NCBI GenBank assembly: GCA_900321515.1
Contig: ONWI01000135.1
Location: 1 to 8,366, forward strand
Source: an uncultured Eubacteriales bacterium
GTDB taxonomy: Bacteria > Bacillota > Clostridia > Oscillospirales > Acutalibacteraceae
DNA length: 8,366 nt
Reading direction: 5' to 3'
In this document: positions 8,216 to 8,366 of the stretch, piece after piece
Numbering within the stretch: position 1 is the first letter of the stretch
Layout of the letters: every line of letters starts with the position of its first letter
Notes under the pieces: model-generated
Database searches by the model: none
What the model saw: only the letters and a program-made list of their open reading frames with translations
What the model was told of the DNA's origin: nothing
Position numbers and translations under genes: made by a program

Positions 8216-8238
8216 CGCGCAGCGCCAATAATGGGAGT

Positions 8239-8325
8239 CCAGGGGGGCTGGCCCTCCTGGCAGGTCAAGGGCAGAGCCATTGCGGGGCGGTGGGGCAGCG
8301 CCCCACAAGCTCGGCGGAGCCGAGC
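8239..8325. repeat. GC-rich block of four successive hairpins
   Basis: Stem-loops lie at 8239-8260 (9-bp stem from CCAGGGGGG with one G-T pair, loop CTGG), 8266-8282 (imperfect, CAAGGGC with GCCATTG, loop AGA), 8290-8306 (7 bp, GTGGGGC with GCCCCAC, loop AGC) and 8309-8325 (7 bp, GCTCGGC with GCCGAGC, loop GGA). The block is far richer in GC than the genes around it. It resembles dispersed non-coding multi-hairpin elements I recall from gut Ruminococcaceae genomes; a genome copy number would be needed to prove that. It may act as a transcript 3' end for the lipoprotein operon. No gene is seen between 8145 and 8366. Confidence 0.6.
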
Positions 8326-8366
8326 GAGCGAAACGCACCGGAAAATAAAACGAGGTCAGGCGAATA

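Noticed and set aside
8141..8338. Minus-strand open frame of 65 codons across the GC-rich hairpins
   Set aside because: It spans the hairpin block and the purine tract, giving a Pro/Gly-rich stretch and a run of Phe from the T-rich strand. It looks like a chance frame through a structured repeat element.

Overview
The window looks like a chromosomal segment of a Gram-positive clostridial (Firmicutes) bacterium, perhaps a gut Oscillospiraceae/Ruminococcaceae member. The clues are strong AGGAGG-type ribosome binding sites, four short-spaced lipoprotein genes with Gram-positive-style lipoboxes, moderate base composition, and a GC-rich multi-hairpin intergenic element of a kind I associate with that group. 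The genus is not resolvable from the sequence alone.

Layout: (a) 1-260 holds the 3' end of an upstream gene whose C-terminus is a Gly/Asp/Pro/Thr repeat (GDDTPTTPTGDDNPT). The tail appears frame-decayed, and one of its relic frames ends in an ATGA overlap with the next gene. (b) 257-2077 (+) encodes a CHASE2-domain membrane adenylate cyclase with a complete class III catalytic set. (c) 2082-5077 (-) is a two-gene operon: a six-TM hybrid histidine kinase with HisKA, HATPase, receiver and HPt domains, followed by a receiver-HTH response regulator. Together they carry every phospho-site of a His-Asp-His-Asp relay. The operon meets the cyclase gene tail-to-tail with a 4-bp gap. (d) 5078-5227 is a compact divergent control region with a promoter on each strand and a dyad symmetry against the rightward -10 box. 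(e) 5228-8144 (+) holds four consecutive lipoprotein genes of different architecture, with gaps of 38, 58 and 52 bp and no terminator between them, so probably one operon. (f) 8145-8366 is non-coding: a purine-only tract followed by four successive GC-rich hairpins.

Working model (inference): the phosphorelay senses a membrane or envelope state through its TM bundle. Its regulator may control the divergent lipoprotein operon, whose products would sit on the outer face of the membrane as sensors or effectors. The cyclase is a separate signalling unit, probably originally co-transcribed with the repeat-tailed upstream gene. None of the four lipoproteins has a function I can name. The phosphorelay plus four-lipoprotein locus is the best candidate here for an undescribed system.
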